Origin: G965237725 sp965237725
GTDB taxonomy: Bacteria > Pseudomonadota > Gammaproteobacteria > Arenicellales > Poriferihabitantaceae
DNA: 64,000 bases
Assembly: GCA_965237725.1 (NCBI GenBank)
Contig: OZ250151.1
Location: 2,728,001 to 2,792,000, forward strand
Direction of reading: 5' to 3'
The position numbers were made by a program, and so were the translations under genes. The notes under the pieces were generated by a model, which was given only the letters and a program-made list of their open reading frames with translations, had not been told where the DNA came from and searched no databases. Numbering within the stretch: position 1 is the stretch's first letter; the number at the start of each line of letters is the position of its first letter. Shown in pieces: positions 1 to 8,294 of this stretch.

Positions 1-917
1 ATAATGGCTCATTCACAATTTCTTCGCGGAAACTGCTGGATATATCGAGGATGTTGCCGGAGAGCGCTGAATTGAATCTCAAACGCGATGCAAATAACAT
101 TATTGTTTCCTCAGGGCGCAGTCGCTATACCCTTAAAACCCTGGATGCTGAAGAATTTCCACGAATAGAAGCCAGTAACTGGGAAGAGCGATTTAAGATA
201 AAACAATCAGACTTGAAGTCTTTGCTCGGCAAAACAGCGTTTGCCATGGCAGTTCAGGATGTTCGATACTATTTGAACGGGGTATTATTCGAATTGAGCC
301 AGAACAGCCTGCGGGCAATTGCTACCGACGGCCATCGCCTGGCACAAACTGATGTGGATATTGAGCTGGACTCGAATAGTACTCGGCAGCTCATCGTCCC
401 AAGGAAAGCCATCGCAGAAATTAACCGTTTTCTGGACGGTGAAGACGACAATGAACTAACCATTGAAATGAGTAAAAATCACTTAAAACTCAGCAATGGC
501 GAAACCATATTGATTACCAAACTTATCGATGGAAAATTTCCAGAGTTCAAAGGCGTATTGGAAACCGAGCTCAATATAACCCTTAAGATTGATCGAGCCG
601 AATTAATCGAAACCCTCAACCGAGCGGCGGTATTAACTACGGATCGATTCAAGGGCGTGAAAATCATTCTAGAGCCCGGGGTCATGCGTATCACTGCAAA
701 CAACCCGGAACAAGAAGAAGCGGTTGAAGAACTGGAAATTGATTACAACGGTGAAAACGTTGAAACCGGCTACAACGTAAGTTATCTTATAGATGCTGCG
801 CGGGTTATCAGCACCGAAAGCGTTGAACTTCATCTTCAGGGCAGTGATGGAATTTGTATCGTCAAACAACCCGATGACAATCGCTCCACCTGGCTTGTTA
901 TGCCAATGAGAATATAA
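1..917 (+). CDS. dnaN: DNA polymerase III beta sliding clamp (5' end outside window)
   Basis: This is the processivity clamp that encircles DNA and tethers the replicative polymerase. The reading frame is open from base 3 (N-G-S-F-T-I-S-S-R-K-L-L-D-I), so the gene begins before the window. About 305 residues of the usual ~366 are present, and roughly 60 N-terminal residues are missing. The in-frame ATG at 51 is internal, not the start. Recognisable clamp segments include ATDGHRLA near the middle, the GKFPEF segment, and the C-terminal M-P-M-R, a conserved ending of bacterial clamps. A terminator follows the stop closely. The gene normally sits between dnaA and recF. Here the next gene downstream is gyrB, with no recF between. 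Confidence 0.97.
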   Translation, partial: NGSFTISSRKLLDISRMLPESAELNLKRDANNIIVSSGRSRYTLKTLDAEEFPRIEASNWEERFKIKQSDLKSLLGKTAFAMAVQDVRYYLNGVLFELSQNSLRAIATDGHRLAQTDVDIELDSNSTRQLIVPRKAIAEINRFLDGEDDNELTIEMSKNHLKLSNGETILITKLIDGKFPEFKGVLETELNITLKIDRAELIETLNRAAVLTTDRFKGVKIILEPGVMRITANNPEQEEAVEELEIDYNGENVETGYNVSYLIDAARVISTESVELHLQGSDGICIVKQPDDNRSTWLVMPMRI

Positions 918-947
918 AGCAGAATAACCAGACCTAGAAAGAAAAAC

Positions 948-973
948 AAAGCCGGGTTCAGCCCGGCTTTTTG
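948..973 (+). terminator. Rho-independent terminator after dnaN
   Basis: A GC-rich stem (GCCGGG, loop TTCA or similar, CCCGGC) is followed directly by a run of five T residues. It begins about 30 bases after the dnaN stop, which is classic intrinsic-terminator architecture. It would separate dnaN transcription from gyrB. Confidence 0.85.
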
Positions 974-1012
974 TTGTCCAAGTTATTCCAGAGTGATGAC
1001 AGCTTTCGACAA

Positions 1013-1028
1013 TGTTTCACGTGAAACA
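1013..1028. promoter_or_regulatory. parS site 1 (ParB binding)
   Basis: The 16-bp perfect palindrome TGTTTCACGTGAAACA matches the widely conserved chromosomal parS consensus recognised by ParB. It lies in the dnaN-gyrB gap next to an identical second copy, consistent with an origin-proximal centromere. parAB themselves are not in this window. Confidence 0.88.
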
Positions 1029-1053
1029 ATACAAAAAGGGGAAATTTAAACAA

Positions 1054-1069
1054 TGTTTCACGTGAAACA
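1054..1069. promoter_or_regulatory. parS site 2 (ParB binding)
   Basis: This is a second exact copy of TGTTTCACGTGAAACA, 41 bp downstream of the first (start to start), about four helical turns. Two perfect 16-mers so close together are very unlikely by chance. They would place two ParB dimers on the same face of the DNA. Confidence 0.88.
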
Positions 1070-1176
1070 TCAAACAGGAAAATATATAAATAGAACCAAA
1101 TACAACGGGTTTGGTGGGATTGAATAACACGCGATACGGGCTAAATAAAAGATCAGGAAGCGGCCAAAACACCACG

Positions 1177-1197
1177 GCTAAAAAACAACTTTTTAGC
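1177..1197. other. Perfect inverted repeat in gyrB leader region
   Basis: GCTAAAAA and TTTTTAGC form a perfect 8-bp stem around a 5-base ACAAC loop, about 145 bp before gyrB. It is AT-rich and has no following T tract, so it is unlikely to be a strong terminator. Its role is unknown. It could be a supercoiling-sensitive or protein-binding element in the gyrB control region. Confidence 0.45.
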
Positions 1198-1306
1198 TAT
1201 ACGGATAGACCGCGAGCCCAGCAAAAATAATAACGTAACTTATTGATTAATAAGGAATATAATAGATAACAGCGTGTAAGGAAAAACCCATTTTGGACGC
1301 CGGATA

Positions 1307-1315
1307 TGGTAAAAT
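1307..1315 (+). promoter_or_regulatory. Candidate extended -10 promoter of gyrB
   Basis: The motif TGGTAAAAT fits an extended -10 (TGN followed by TAAAAT), and no good -35 lies 16-18 bp upstream. Transcription would start near 1322, giving a short leader before the ATG at 1343. A second -10-like TATAAT lies at 1258-1263, also without a convincing -35. This is inferred from sequence alone. Confidence 0.45.
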
Positions 1316-1342
1316 CCGCGGTTTAATTTTTGGAAAACTATA

Positions 1343-3748
1343 ATGTCCAGCGACTACGATTCGAGTAGTATAAAAGTCCTGAAAGGACTCGACGCGGTAC
1401 GTAAAAGACCAGGTATGTATATTGGGGATACCGATGACGGCACCGGCCTCCACCATATGGTATTCGAGGTCGTAGACAACGCCATAGACGAAGCTCTGGC
1501 TGGCCATTGTAGTCAAATCGAGGTCACAATACATAGCGGTGAGACGATTACCGTAAGCGATGACGGTCGGGGGATACCCACAGGAATACTAGAAGAAGAA
1601 GGCGGCAAGAGTGCCGCTGAGATCATAATGACGGTGTTACACGCAGGGGGCAAATTCGATCAGGATTCCTACAAAGTTTCGGGTGGGCTCCACGGCGTTG
1701 GTGTCTCGGTGGTTAATGCGTTATCGGAAAGCCTGGTCATGGAAATTAAACGAGACGGCAAGGTGCATACCCAGGAATACGCCCACGGCGTCCCCCTGGC
1801 GCCTCTAGGGGTAACTGGCGATACAGAAACGACGGGCACGAAGATCACCTTCATGGCGAGCAACAAAACCTTTAGTCATGTTGAGTACCACTATGAAATT
1901 CTGGCCAAGCGTCTTCGGGAATTATCATTTTTAAATTCGGGTATTCGTATTGAGCTCAAAGATGAGCGAACAGAACATCATGATGTATTTGAATACGAAG
2001 GCGGTATCTCAGCGTTTGTAAGCCACCTTAATCAAAAGAAAACACCCCTCCACCCAACGGTGTTTACTGCTGAGGGTGACAAAGACGGTGTCCATGTAGA
2101 GCTTGCGATGCAATGGAATGATTCCTACCAGGAAAATACATTTTGTTATACCAACAACATTCCCCAGGGCGATGGCGGCGCCCACCTTGCTGGCTTGAGA
2201 GGGGCAATGACCCGGACCTTGAACGGCTATGTCAATGGCCTGGGTCTGGCTAAAAAAGAAAAAGTTGGACTAAGCGGTGACGATTGCCGGGAAGGCCTGA
2301 CCGCGGTGCTGTCGATAAAGGTAGCTGATCCAAAATTCTCTTCCCAGACAAAAGAAAAACTGGTGTCCTCCGAAGTAAAGGGGGCGGTGGAATCCATGGT
2401 GAGTGAAGCCCTTGGGAACTTTCTTATGGAAAATCCTGGGGAAGCAAAAATAATAGCCAATCGGATTGTCGATTCCGCCAGAGCTCGGGAGGCGGCGCGA
2501 AAGGCGAGGGAGTTAACGCGTAGGAAAAGCGCCCTGGATCTGGGTGGCTTGCCGGGCAAACTGGCTGATTGTCAGGAAAAAGATCCCGCCCTGAGTGAAT
2601 TATATTTGGTGGAAGGGGATTCCGCCGGCGGTAGCGCCAAGCAGGCCAGGGACAGAAAATTCCAGGCCATACTGCCATTAAAAGGAAAAATTTTGAATGT
2701 GGAAAAAGCGCGATTCGACAAGATGCTAACCTCTGACGAGGTTACCACGTTGATCACCGCCCTTGGTACCGGCATAGGTAAAGACGATTTTGACATTAGC
2801 AAATTACGCTATCATCGAATTATCATCATGACCGATGCTGACGTCGATGGTTCGCACATTCGTACCTTGCTGCTAACTTTCTTTTTTCGTCAAATGCCGG
2901 CGTTGATCGAGCGCGGTTATATTTATATTGCCCAGCCACCACTGTATAAGCTGGCGATGAAAAAAAAGGAAACCTATCTGAAAGACGATATAGAAATGGC
3001 GGCTTTTTTAATCAATATCGCTATGGACAAAGCGCAGATTCATATTGAAGGCAGAAAGCCGCTACAGGGTCCAGAACTAAAATCAATGATTATGGACTTA
3101 AACTCAACCCAACAAACAATCGCGCGCTTATCCAGGCGATTTAATAATGATGTGCTCTCTGCATTGCTGAAAATTGAACCTGTTGTTCAGGAAGACCTGT
3201 CCAATGCCCAAAGCAAGAAGCGGATTACCGATGCATTTGATCTAGCGCTCAAAGCGCGGACCAGCGAGATAGTGAGCTATGCCGTGGAGGGAGATGTTGA
3301 TAAGCCAGGTATAACCGTAAAACGCATTCAATATGGGTTAACAAAAGAGTTTGTGCTAACCGAAGATTTTTTCAAGAGCAGTGAGTATAGGAGCCTGATT
3401 GCACAGACGGCGAAGATCAAAGAAATAGAAGGGGACGATCAAAAGTTGGAAGTAGTCTGGGGCGATAGCAAAATCAAACTATCCCGATTCACCGAGGCTG
3501 CGGACTGGATTATGGACAAAGCTAAAAAGGGATTCACCCTGCAACGCTACAAGGGGCTGGGTGAAATGAACCCGGAGCAGCTCTGGGATACCACCATGGA
3601 CCCCACGATTCGGCGATTGCTCCAGGTCACCATCGAAGACGTCATCGGTGCCGATGAAACCTTTACCACTCTTATGGGAGATCAGGTCGAGCCGCGCAGG
3701 GAATTTATTGAAGCCAATGCATTTGCGGTTTCGAATCTGGATGTTTGA
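1343..3748 (+). CDS. gyrB: DNA gyrase subunit B
   Basis: This is the ATPase subunit of DNA gyrase, which introduces negative supercoils together with GyrA. The 801-residue length is normal for a gammaproteobacterial GyrB. The N-terminal GHKL ATPase domain shows VRKRPGMYIG, EVVDNAIDEA (catalytic Glu and Mg-binding Asn), DDGRGIP and the GGLHGVG lid. The transducer domain follows. The TOPRIM domain carries YLVEGDSAGGSAKQ and DADVDGSHIR. The C-terminal part includes QRYKGLGEMNP, and the ~170-residue insertion typical of Gram-negative GyrB is present (around residues 550-720). The ATG is preceded by a weak GGA ribosome site. It follows dnaN after a 425-bp gap that holds the parS pair instead of recF. 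Confidence 0.98.
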   Translation: MSSDYDSSSIKVLKGLDAVRKRPGMYIGDTDDGTGLHHMVFEVVDNAIDEALAGHCSQIEVTIHSGETITVSDDGRGIPTGILEEEGGKSAAEIIMTVLHAGGKFDQDSYKVSGGLHGVGVSVVNALSESLVMEIKRDGKVHTQEYAHGVPLAPLGVTGDTETTGTKITFMASNKTFSHVEYHYEILAKRLRELSFLNSGIRIELKDERTEHHDVFEYEGGISAFVSHLNQKKTPLHPTVFTAEGDKDGVHVELAMQWNDSYQENTFCYTNNIPQGDGGAHLAGLRGAMTRTLNGYVNGLGLAKKEKVGLSGDDCREGLTAVLSIKVADPKFSSQTKEKLVSSEVKGAVESMVSEALGNFLMENPGEAKIIANRIVDSARAREAARKARELTRRKSALDLGGLPGKLADCQEKDPALSELYLVEGDSAGGSAKQARDRKFQAILPLKGKILNVEKARFDKMLTSDEVTTLITALGTGIGKDDFDISKLRYHRIIIMTDADVDGSHIRTLLLTFFFRQMPALIERGYIYIAQPPLYKLAMKKKETYLKDDIEMAAFLINIAMDKAQIHIEGRKPLQGPELKSMIMDLNSTQQTIARLSRRFNNDVLSALLKIEPVVQEDLSNAQSKKRITDAFDLALKARTSEIVSYAVEGDVDKPGITVKRIQYGLTKEFVLTEDFFKSSEYRSLIAQTAKIKEIEGDDQKLEVVWGDSKIKLSRFTEAADWIMDKAKKGFTLQRYKGLGEMNPEQLWDTTMDPTIRRLLQVTIEDVIGADETFTTLMGDQVEPRREFIEANAFAVSNLDV

Positions 3749-3749
3749 C

Positions 3750-3786
3750 GGTTAGTTTTGGGATATATTAACGGTCCAAACTAACC
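3750..3786. terminator. Inverted repeat between gyrB and the sulfotransferase gene
   Basis: GGTTAGTTTTGG and CCAAACTAACC form an 11-bp stem with one bulged T, starting one base after the gyrB stop and ending 16 bp before the next ATG. There is no T tract on either side, so intrinsic termination is uncertain. It may act as an mRNA 3'-end stabiliser or a leader structure. Confidence 0.4.
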
Positions 3787-3802
3787 TCGCGAGAGAAAGA
3801 CG

Positions 3803-4489
3803 ATGGCATTAAAACTGATAGGTGTTGGGTTAGGGCGCACCGGAACCGCATCGGTAAAAGTGGCGCTGGAAACCCTCGGTCTCGGCCGTTGTTATCACAT
3901 GACCGAAGTGATGCAGAATCCAGAAAGCATCCCGGACTGGATTGCAGCAGCCAATGGCAACCCGGACTGGGACAAGATATTTGATGGTTATGGTGCAACG
4001 GTGGATTATCCAGGCTGTACATACTGGAAGGCCCTTGCTGATTATTATCCCGAAGCCAAAATTCTATTGACCGTCCGGGATTCCACAAAATGGTTTGAGT
4101 CAATCAGCGAAACAATACTTTCTCCAGAGTTTGCAGAATTTATCAAGGACAGCCCCTGGGGCGAAATGGTAAAGAAAACCGTCTGGGATACTCTGGATCA
4201 CCGGATGCAGGACAGGGATTTTATGGTGCCTTATTATGATAACCGCAATGCGGAAATTATTAAGTCAGTGCCAGCGGACCGCTTGCTGGTCTACGAGGTC
4301 AAAGATGGTTGGGGGCCATTGTGCGAGTTTTTGGGAGTTGATGTACCACAGACCGACTTTCCAAGAATAAATAGTCGGAATGAAACCAAGGAATTGCTGG
4401 CAAATATGCTGGCAGCCAGTGGCGAGGAGTTAAGCGAAGAAGCCACGGCAGCTGCGGGTAAAGATTTACACGGAGATAAAACAGACTAG
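3803..4489 (+). CDS. Sulfotransferase-family protein (P-loop, PAPS type)
   Basis: The 228-residue soluble protein belongs to the sulfotransferase superfamily. The N-terminal IGVGLGRTGTASVKVALETLG is the 5'-phosphosulfate-binding P-loop. The segment ILLTVRDSTKWFESI matches the 3'-phosphate-binding arginine region. WKALADYYPEAKILL and PADRLLVYEVKDGWGPLCEFLGV are typical of the stand-alone bacterial/protist sulfotransferase group often mislabelled as NAD-epimerase. The acceptor cannot be read from sequence. No signal peptide is present. Start choice: ATG after GAGAGAAAGACG, a usable Shine-Dalgarno. It is followed by a TauD-like dioxygenase in the same direction, so a sulfur-compound role is conceivable. 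Confidence 0.75.
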   Translation: MALKLIGVGLGRTGTASVKVALETLGLGRCYHMTEVMQNPESIPDWIAAANGNPDWDKIFDGYGATVDYPGCTYWKALADYYPEAKILLTVRDSTKWFESISETILSPEFAEFIKDSPWGEMVKKTVWDTLDHRMQDRDFMVPYYDNRNAEIIKSVPADRLLVYEVKDGWGPLCEFLGVDVPQTDFPRINSRNETKELLANMLAASGEELSEEATAAAGKDLHGDKTD

Positions 4490-4572
4490 AATAAAAAGTT
4501 CCGAGCTAGATTATTATTCATAAACGAATCATTGCAACAGCTGGTACGCAAGATTTACCCCGTGCAAATTCT

Positions 4573-5424
4573 ATGCCCATGAACCGGCAAAAAGAAAATT
4601 ATCAACATTTTGAGCTAGCACCCTATGCGCCTAATCTTGGCGCAGAAATACGTGGAATCAATCTGGCGGAAGGATTGAGCCCGTCTCTATTCGATGACAT
4701 ACAGCGGGCTTTTCACGATCATCAAGTTCTGTTTTTCAGGCAACAGCAAGAAATAACCCCCGAAACCCATGTCGCCATTGGTAAGATGTTTGGCCAACTT
4801 CATAGCCACCCCGCGGCACCAACCATGCCCGGGCATCCAGAAATTTTTGAAATCCACACCACCCGAGACTCGAAGATCTCCAATGGCGAATTTTGGCATT
4901 CGGATGTTTCATGCGATGAAGTCCCACCTCTGGGAACTCTTTTACAGATCCACATCCTGCCGGGTTGTGGCGGAGATACCCTGTTCAGTAATATGTACAG
5001 CGCCTATGAAACATTATCTGATCCGGTTAAGTCGTTGCTTAGTGATTTAACCGCTACACACGAATCAAAACATGTTTATTATGATCGGTATACTGACAGA
5101 GGACAAAACAATAGCGAGATAAACTACCCGTCTGCATCACATCCAGTAGTACGCACACACCAAGAAACGGGCAGAAAAGCGCTTTATGTGAACAGAACTT
5201 TTACTACCCGAATAAATGAGCTCAGTCCGAATGAGAGTGACTGGGTATTAAATTTACTTTTTGATCACAGCGAAAAACTGGACTTTCAAATTCGATTTCG
5301 CTGGGAGAAAAATGATGTTGCATTTTGGGACAACCGCTGCTGCATGCACCACGCGATCTGGGACTACTGGCCAGAAGAACGCAAAGGCCGGCGGGTAACC
5401 ATAAGAGGGGACCGCCCAAAATAA
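4573..5424 (+). CDS. TauD/TfdA-family Fe(II)/2-oxoglutarate dioxygenase
   Basis: At 283 residues it has the normal size of taurine/alkylsulfonate/2,4-D dioxygenases, which hydroxylate a substrate carbon next to a leaving group using 2-oxoglutarate and O2. The iron triad is visible: H109-x-D111 (FWHSDVS) and H259 (WDNRCCMHHA), with R274 in RRVTIRGD for 2-oxoglutarate. The N-terminal LGAEIRGINL and QVLFFRQQ are characteristic. The substrate (taurine, a sulfate ester, a carnitine precursor or other) is not determined. No ABC transporter lies beside it, unlike tauABCD. The start could be ATG 4573 or ATG 4579; neither has a strong ribosome site. Confidence 0.85.
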   Translation: MPMNRQKENYQHFELAPYAPNLGAEIRGINLAEGLSPSLFDDIQRAFHDHQVLFFRQQQEITPETHVAIGKMFGQLHSHPAAPTMPGHPEIFEIHTTRDSKISNGEFWHSDVSCDEVPPLGTLLQIHILPGCGGDTLFSNMYSAYETLSDPVKSLLSDLTATHESKHVYYDRYTDRGQNNSEINYPSASHPVVRTHQETGRKALYVNRTFTTRINELSPNESDWVLNLLFDHSEKLDFQIRFRWEKNDVAFWDNRCCMHHAIWDYWPEERKGRRVTIRGDRPK

Positions 5425-5792
5425 CTTCGATAATCAACGGCTATTCTCTTTTACCAATTCAAATATTTTCATCAACGAATACTCACCGATGTGATAATTA
5501 ATTCTCCAGCTCTAAGGAAAGTTAAAAACCAAAATCATACAAACTTCCATTGAGTTATTATAAAGCCAGGGTCTAAATCCTCACCCAGGACCACAACCAA
5601 GGGAAATATCCTATTTTGTTGATTCCAGCGTCTCAGCAAATGTTTTCTGTACCGCGCCACTGAAAAAGGGGTCAGTATTATTTCATTAACAGGTACTGAC
5701 ACTTGCGTAAAATGAAAAAATAGAAATATATGGAATTAGATGCAAAACGGCACTATGCCGCCAGACCCAAAAATTATTACTTCTAATGATAG
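5425..5792. other. Non-coding gap with one inverted repeat
   Basis: No convincing ORF was seen in this 368-bp stretch between converging genes. At 5671-5700, GTCAGTA and TACTGAC form an inverted repeat preceded by GAAAAAGGG, which resembles the flanks of REP-associated transposase relics. That resemblance is weak. The rest is AT-rich and featureless. Confidence 0.35.
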
Positions 5793-6674
5793 TTACTCTT
5801 GATCGTGTAAAGAAGTTACCAACCAATCCTTGAATTCTTCAATAAGCTTGGTTTTCCTGGAGCCAGGAACAACACAATAGTGTCCAGTCAGGAGCGGCTT
5901 ACAAAATGGCAGTTCCACCAGGGTTCCTGTGCGAAGCTCTTCTTGAGTAGCAAGAGGTGTTGCCAGGACAACGCCTAATCCCGCGACAGCAGCATGGATA
6001 GCTGAATCATCTGAATCGAAGCTATGAATGTACTTTATGCGTCCTGGTTCGATCCCCATTTTCTGCTCCCAATACAACCAATCCCAATTGTCAGACGTGC
6101 AAATCAGAGCAGGAATATTGTAAATATCTACCGCTGCACTATAGTCACTCTCGCCAAGGAGTTTTGGTGAGATAACCGGCCGACTAATGTCCTTTAAAAT
6201 TTCGATTCCATAATCTGCGTTGTTAGTAACGCGCTTATAAGTAATTACGAGGTCCGAGTCGTGATTTGGGTAAGGTTCAGAATGATGGAAAGTCTCCATG
6301 CTGATCTTCGCTAAGGGAAATTGTTTTTTAAAATCTTCCAAGGCAGGTATCAACCAACGAACGGCAAAAGATATACCCACCTTCAGTGAAATTTCGTTTC
6401 GGTCACGACTAAAGCCTCCTATGGATCGCTCAATAATCTGTATTCCCAGGGTTGCATCATCATAAAACTGGGAGCCCCAGCGGGTAATTTCTATAGCATT
6501 GTTACTCCTTATGAAGAGAGATACACCCAATGCCTCCTCCAGGTTTTTTATCTGATGGCTAACAGCGCTAGGTGTGACATTTAACTCGCTTGCAGCGCGG
6601 GAAATACTACGATTCTTTGCTGTAATAACGAAAACCTTAACCGCATTCAATGAAATGTGGGGAGAAATCTGCAT
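5793..6674 (-). CDS. LysR-family transcriptional regulator (GcvA-like)
   Basis: This 293-residue protein has an N-terminal winged helix-turn-helix (LNAVKVFVITAKNRSISRAASELNVTPSAVSHQIKNLEEALG, residues ~9-50) and a C-terminal type-2 periplasmic-binding effector domain. Several LysR proteins of the GcvA/AmpR type share the SISRAASELNVTPSAVSHQIKNLE pattern. It is transcribed divergently from an EamA transporter with only 60 bp between the starts. This is the usual arrangement in which a LysR protein controls its neighbour and itself. The effector is unknown. Confidence 0.9.
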   Translation of the reverse strand: MQISPHISLNAVKVFVITAKNRSISRAASELNVTPSAVSHQIKNLEEALGVSLFIRSNNAIEITRWGSQFYDDATLGIQIIERSIGGFSRDRNEISLKVGISFAVRWLIPALEDFKKQFPLAKISMETFHHSEPYPNHDSDLVITYKRVTNNADYGIEILKDISRPVISPKLLGESDYSAAVDIYNIPALICTSDNWDWLYWEQKMGIEPGRIKYIHSFDSDDSAIHAAVAGLGVVLATPLATQEELRTGTLVELPFCKPLLTGHYCVVPGSRKTKLIEEFKDWLVTSLHDQE

Positions 6675-6734
6675 CTATTAATCTAATGGTAATTGAATAA
6701 ATATATCTCTAATAATCTGATAGGTTGATATAAA
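6675..6734. promoter_or_regulatory. Divergent promoter/LysR operator region
   Basis: This 60-bp AT-rich region between the lysR and transporter starts must hold both promoters. TATC-N11-GATA at 6704-6722 is a dyad with spacing close to the T-N11-A LysR box, so it is the best operator candidate. Function is inferred from position and symmetry only. Confidence 0.4.
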
Positions 6735-7616
6735 TTGAACAAAACAGTGCTAGCGCTTCTGTTTGGAACAGTGGGAACCCTGCTTTTTACTTTGGTGTAC
6801 GCATCAAGCAAATTTACTGGCGGCGAAATCTCAGCGTTTCAGATACTGTTCATCCGTTATGTAAGCGGGTTTGTGACGCTCCTGGTAATCGCATTAATCA
6901 GAAATAAGCCGAGTAAGCACTATATTAGCAAGCAACCCCATTACCATATCTATCGATCCGTCTGCGGAGCCATGGGCGGCGCATGCATAATACACGCTAG
7001 TTATATCGCACCTATTGCAGATGTAACAGCCCTTGGATTAACCGATGGTCTGCTTACGGTGTTGTTGTCAGTTTTCTTTCTCGGCGAAATAGTGAGTAAA
7101 AAACAATGGCTCGGCGGATTACTCTGTGTGCTCGGTGCCGCTGTGGTTGTTTATGGGACAAGCGATGGGCAACTATTCAATGGACTTAATTTTGGTCTGG
7201 GGTTGGCATTGCTCGGCGCTTTACTGATTGCCATAGAAAGCATCCTAATCAAAGTCCTGACGAATCGTGAAAATGCATTAACTATACTGTTGCACGTAAA
7301 TTTGTTTTCCATGCTAATTTTGTCGATCCCAGCCATGTATGTCTGGCAGACGCTAGATATAGATCAGCTTACATTTTTCGTATTGCTTGGACCCATAGCA
7401 ATTACCGCTCAATATTGCTGGGTCAAAGCTTACAGTTTAGAAGACGTTGCAGTGGTAACACCAATCAACTACACATGGATTATTTTTGCCGCTGTTCTGG
7501 GCTATATGTTTTTTGATGAAGTGATCGGGAGATTTACCATATTGGGTTCAATCTTGATTACATTTGGTGGGGTAATTTTAGCCAGGGTATCAAAACAAAC
7601 AGCGACAACAAGCTAA
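6735..7616 (+). CDS. EamA/DMT-superfamily membrane transporter
   Basis: The 293-residue inner-membrane protein has about ten hydrophobic segments in two homologous halves, as in EamA (drug/metabolite transporter) exporters. The TTG start at 6735 is chosen because no in-frame ATG lies upstream and the first membrane helix (TVLALLFGTVGTLLFTLVYA) begins right after it. The ribosome site is weak. It is divergent from the LysR gene and probably controlled by it. The TAA stop at 7614-7616 lies inside the CTAA target duplication of the MITE that follows, so the insertion left the protein intact. The transported solute is unknown. Confidence 0.85.
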   Translation: MNKTVLALLFGTVGTLLFTLVYASSKFTGGEISAFQILFIRYVSGFVTLLVIALIRNKPSKHYISKQPHYHIYRSVCGAMGGACIIHASYIAPIADVTALGLTDGLLTVLLSVFFLGEIVSKKQWLGGLLCVLGAAVVVYGTSDGQLFNGLNFGLGLALLGALLIAIESILIKVLTNRENALTILLHVNLFSMLILSIPAMYVWQTLDIDQLTFFVLLGPIAITAQYCWVKAYSLEDVAVVTPINYTWIIFAAVLGYMFFDEVIGRFTILGSILITFGGVILARVSKQTATTS

Positions 7617-7817
7617 GGAACCTCTGACTAAAACATGAACAGTCAATTTGAGTTTAAACCTAATTTATCACGTGGCAATTTCTGCGTTGCAAAACTTCGC
7701 AATAGCCGTGCCCAAGCCTATTTGATTAGGGCGTGCATTTTGCGCCTTGAACTTGATCATTTTCCCAGTACCATTTTAAGTGGCGACTTGATTTGCCCAG
7801 TTTTAATCAGAGACTCC
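7617..7817. mobile_element. 201-bp MITE (IS5-like ends) inserted at a stop codon
   Basis: The left end GGAACCTCTGACTAAAA and right end TTTTAATCAGAGACTCC are 17-bp terminal inverted repeats (14 of 17 match). The 4-bp sequence CTAA directly flanks both ends (7613-7616 and 7818-7821), the YTAR-type target duplication of IS5-family elements. The interior has no transposase; a 63-codon ORF inside is probably chance. It is therefore a non-autonomous miniature element that depends on a transposase elsewhere. No second copy was noticed in the window. Confidence 0.75.
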
Positions 7818-8011
7818 CTAAATTAGGAAATTATAAAATGGCGATTTAGTTTGACTGAAAATGATGTCAGAATTTTTTAATCACCCACTTCGTGAACCCG
7901 CACCCTAAACAAGGGCAAAGTCGTCGGAGAATGTTGATTTACAGAAATGGTGGACGAATACACCGAACTATTCGATGTATACGTCCATCGAAACCAAATC
8001 ACCCTGAGTTT

Positions 8012-8260
8012 TCAGGTGCACCATTCAACGATCTCAATACCATCATCTACCTTGACGGTCATAACCACGTCTTCTTCGGCAACAACGTTATGCTAGTCAC
8101 CGGCTTCGGTGTATAAATAATCGCCGCCCGTTTTGATTATTACGGCACCACCTTCCATTTCGTTTATACGCAGCCCACAAAAAGAATCGCCGTCAACGCC
8201 CACTGGATTAAAGGCGCGATCACTCTTTTTTGTAATTACCAGGGTTGGTTCTTGTTCAGG
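8012..8260 (-). pseudogene. Decayed cupin-like gene fragment
   Basis: On the minus strand an 83-codon frame without a start codon reads PEQEPTLVITKKSDRAFNP, then GLRINEMEGGAVIIKTGGDY. After an in-frame TAG at 8093-8095 it continues NVVAEEDVVMTVKVDDGIEIVEW. The GD-x-H-N-V-V-A-E-E-D and IEIVEW pattern resembles the C-terminal half of small cupin proteins. A missing start, an internal stop and no continuation suggest a relic. Flanking bases 7822-8011 and 8261-8294 show nothing coding. Confidence 0.45.
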
Positions 8261-8294
8261 CTATTGTTAGTTGTTAAGTTTTAAATGCCCCATT

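Noticed and set aside
1243..1263. TTGATT...TATAAT as the gyrB promoter
   Set aside because: The two hexamers are only 9 bp apart, too close for a sigma-70 -35/-10 pair, so the extended -10 at 1307-1315 is preferred.
7635..7826. 63-codon ORF inside the 201-bp element
   Set aside because: It spans the MITE interior and right end, has no recognisable motif and reads through the inverted repeat.
7892..8116. 74-codon plus-strand ORF
   Set aside because: It lies opposite the cupin-like minus-strand relic and shows no protein-like pattern.
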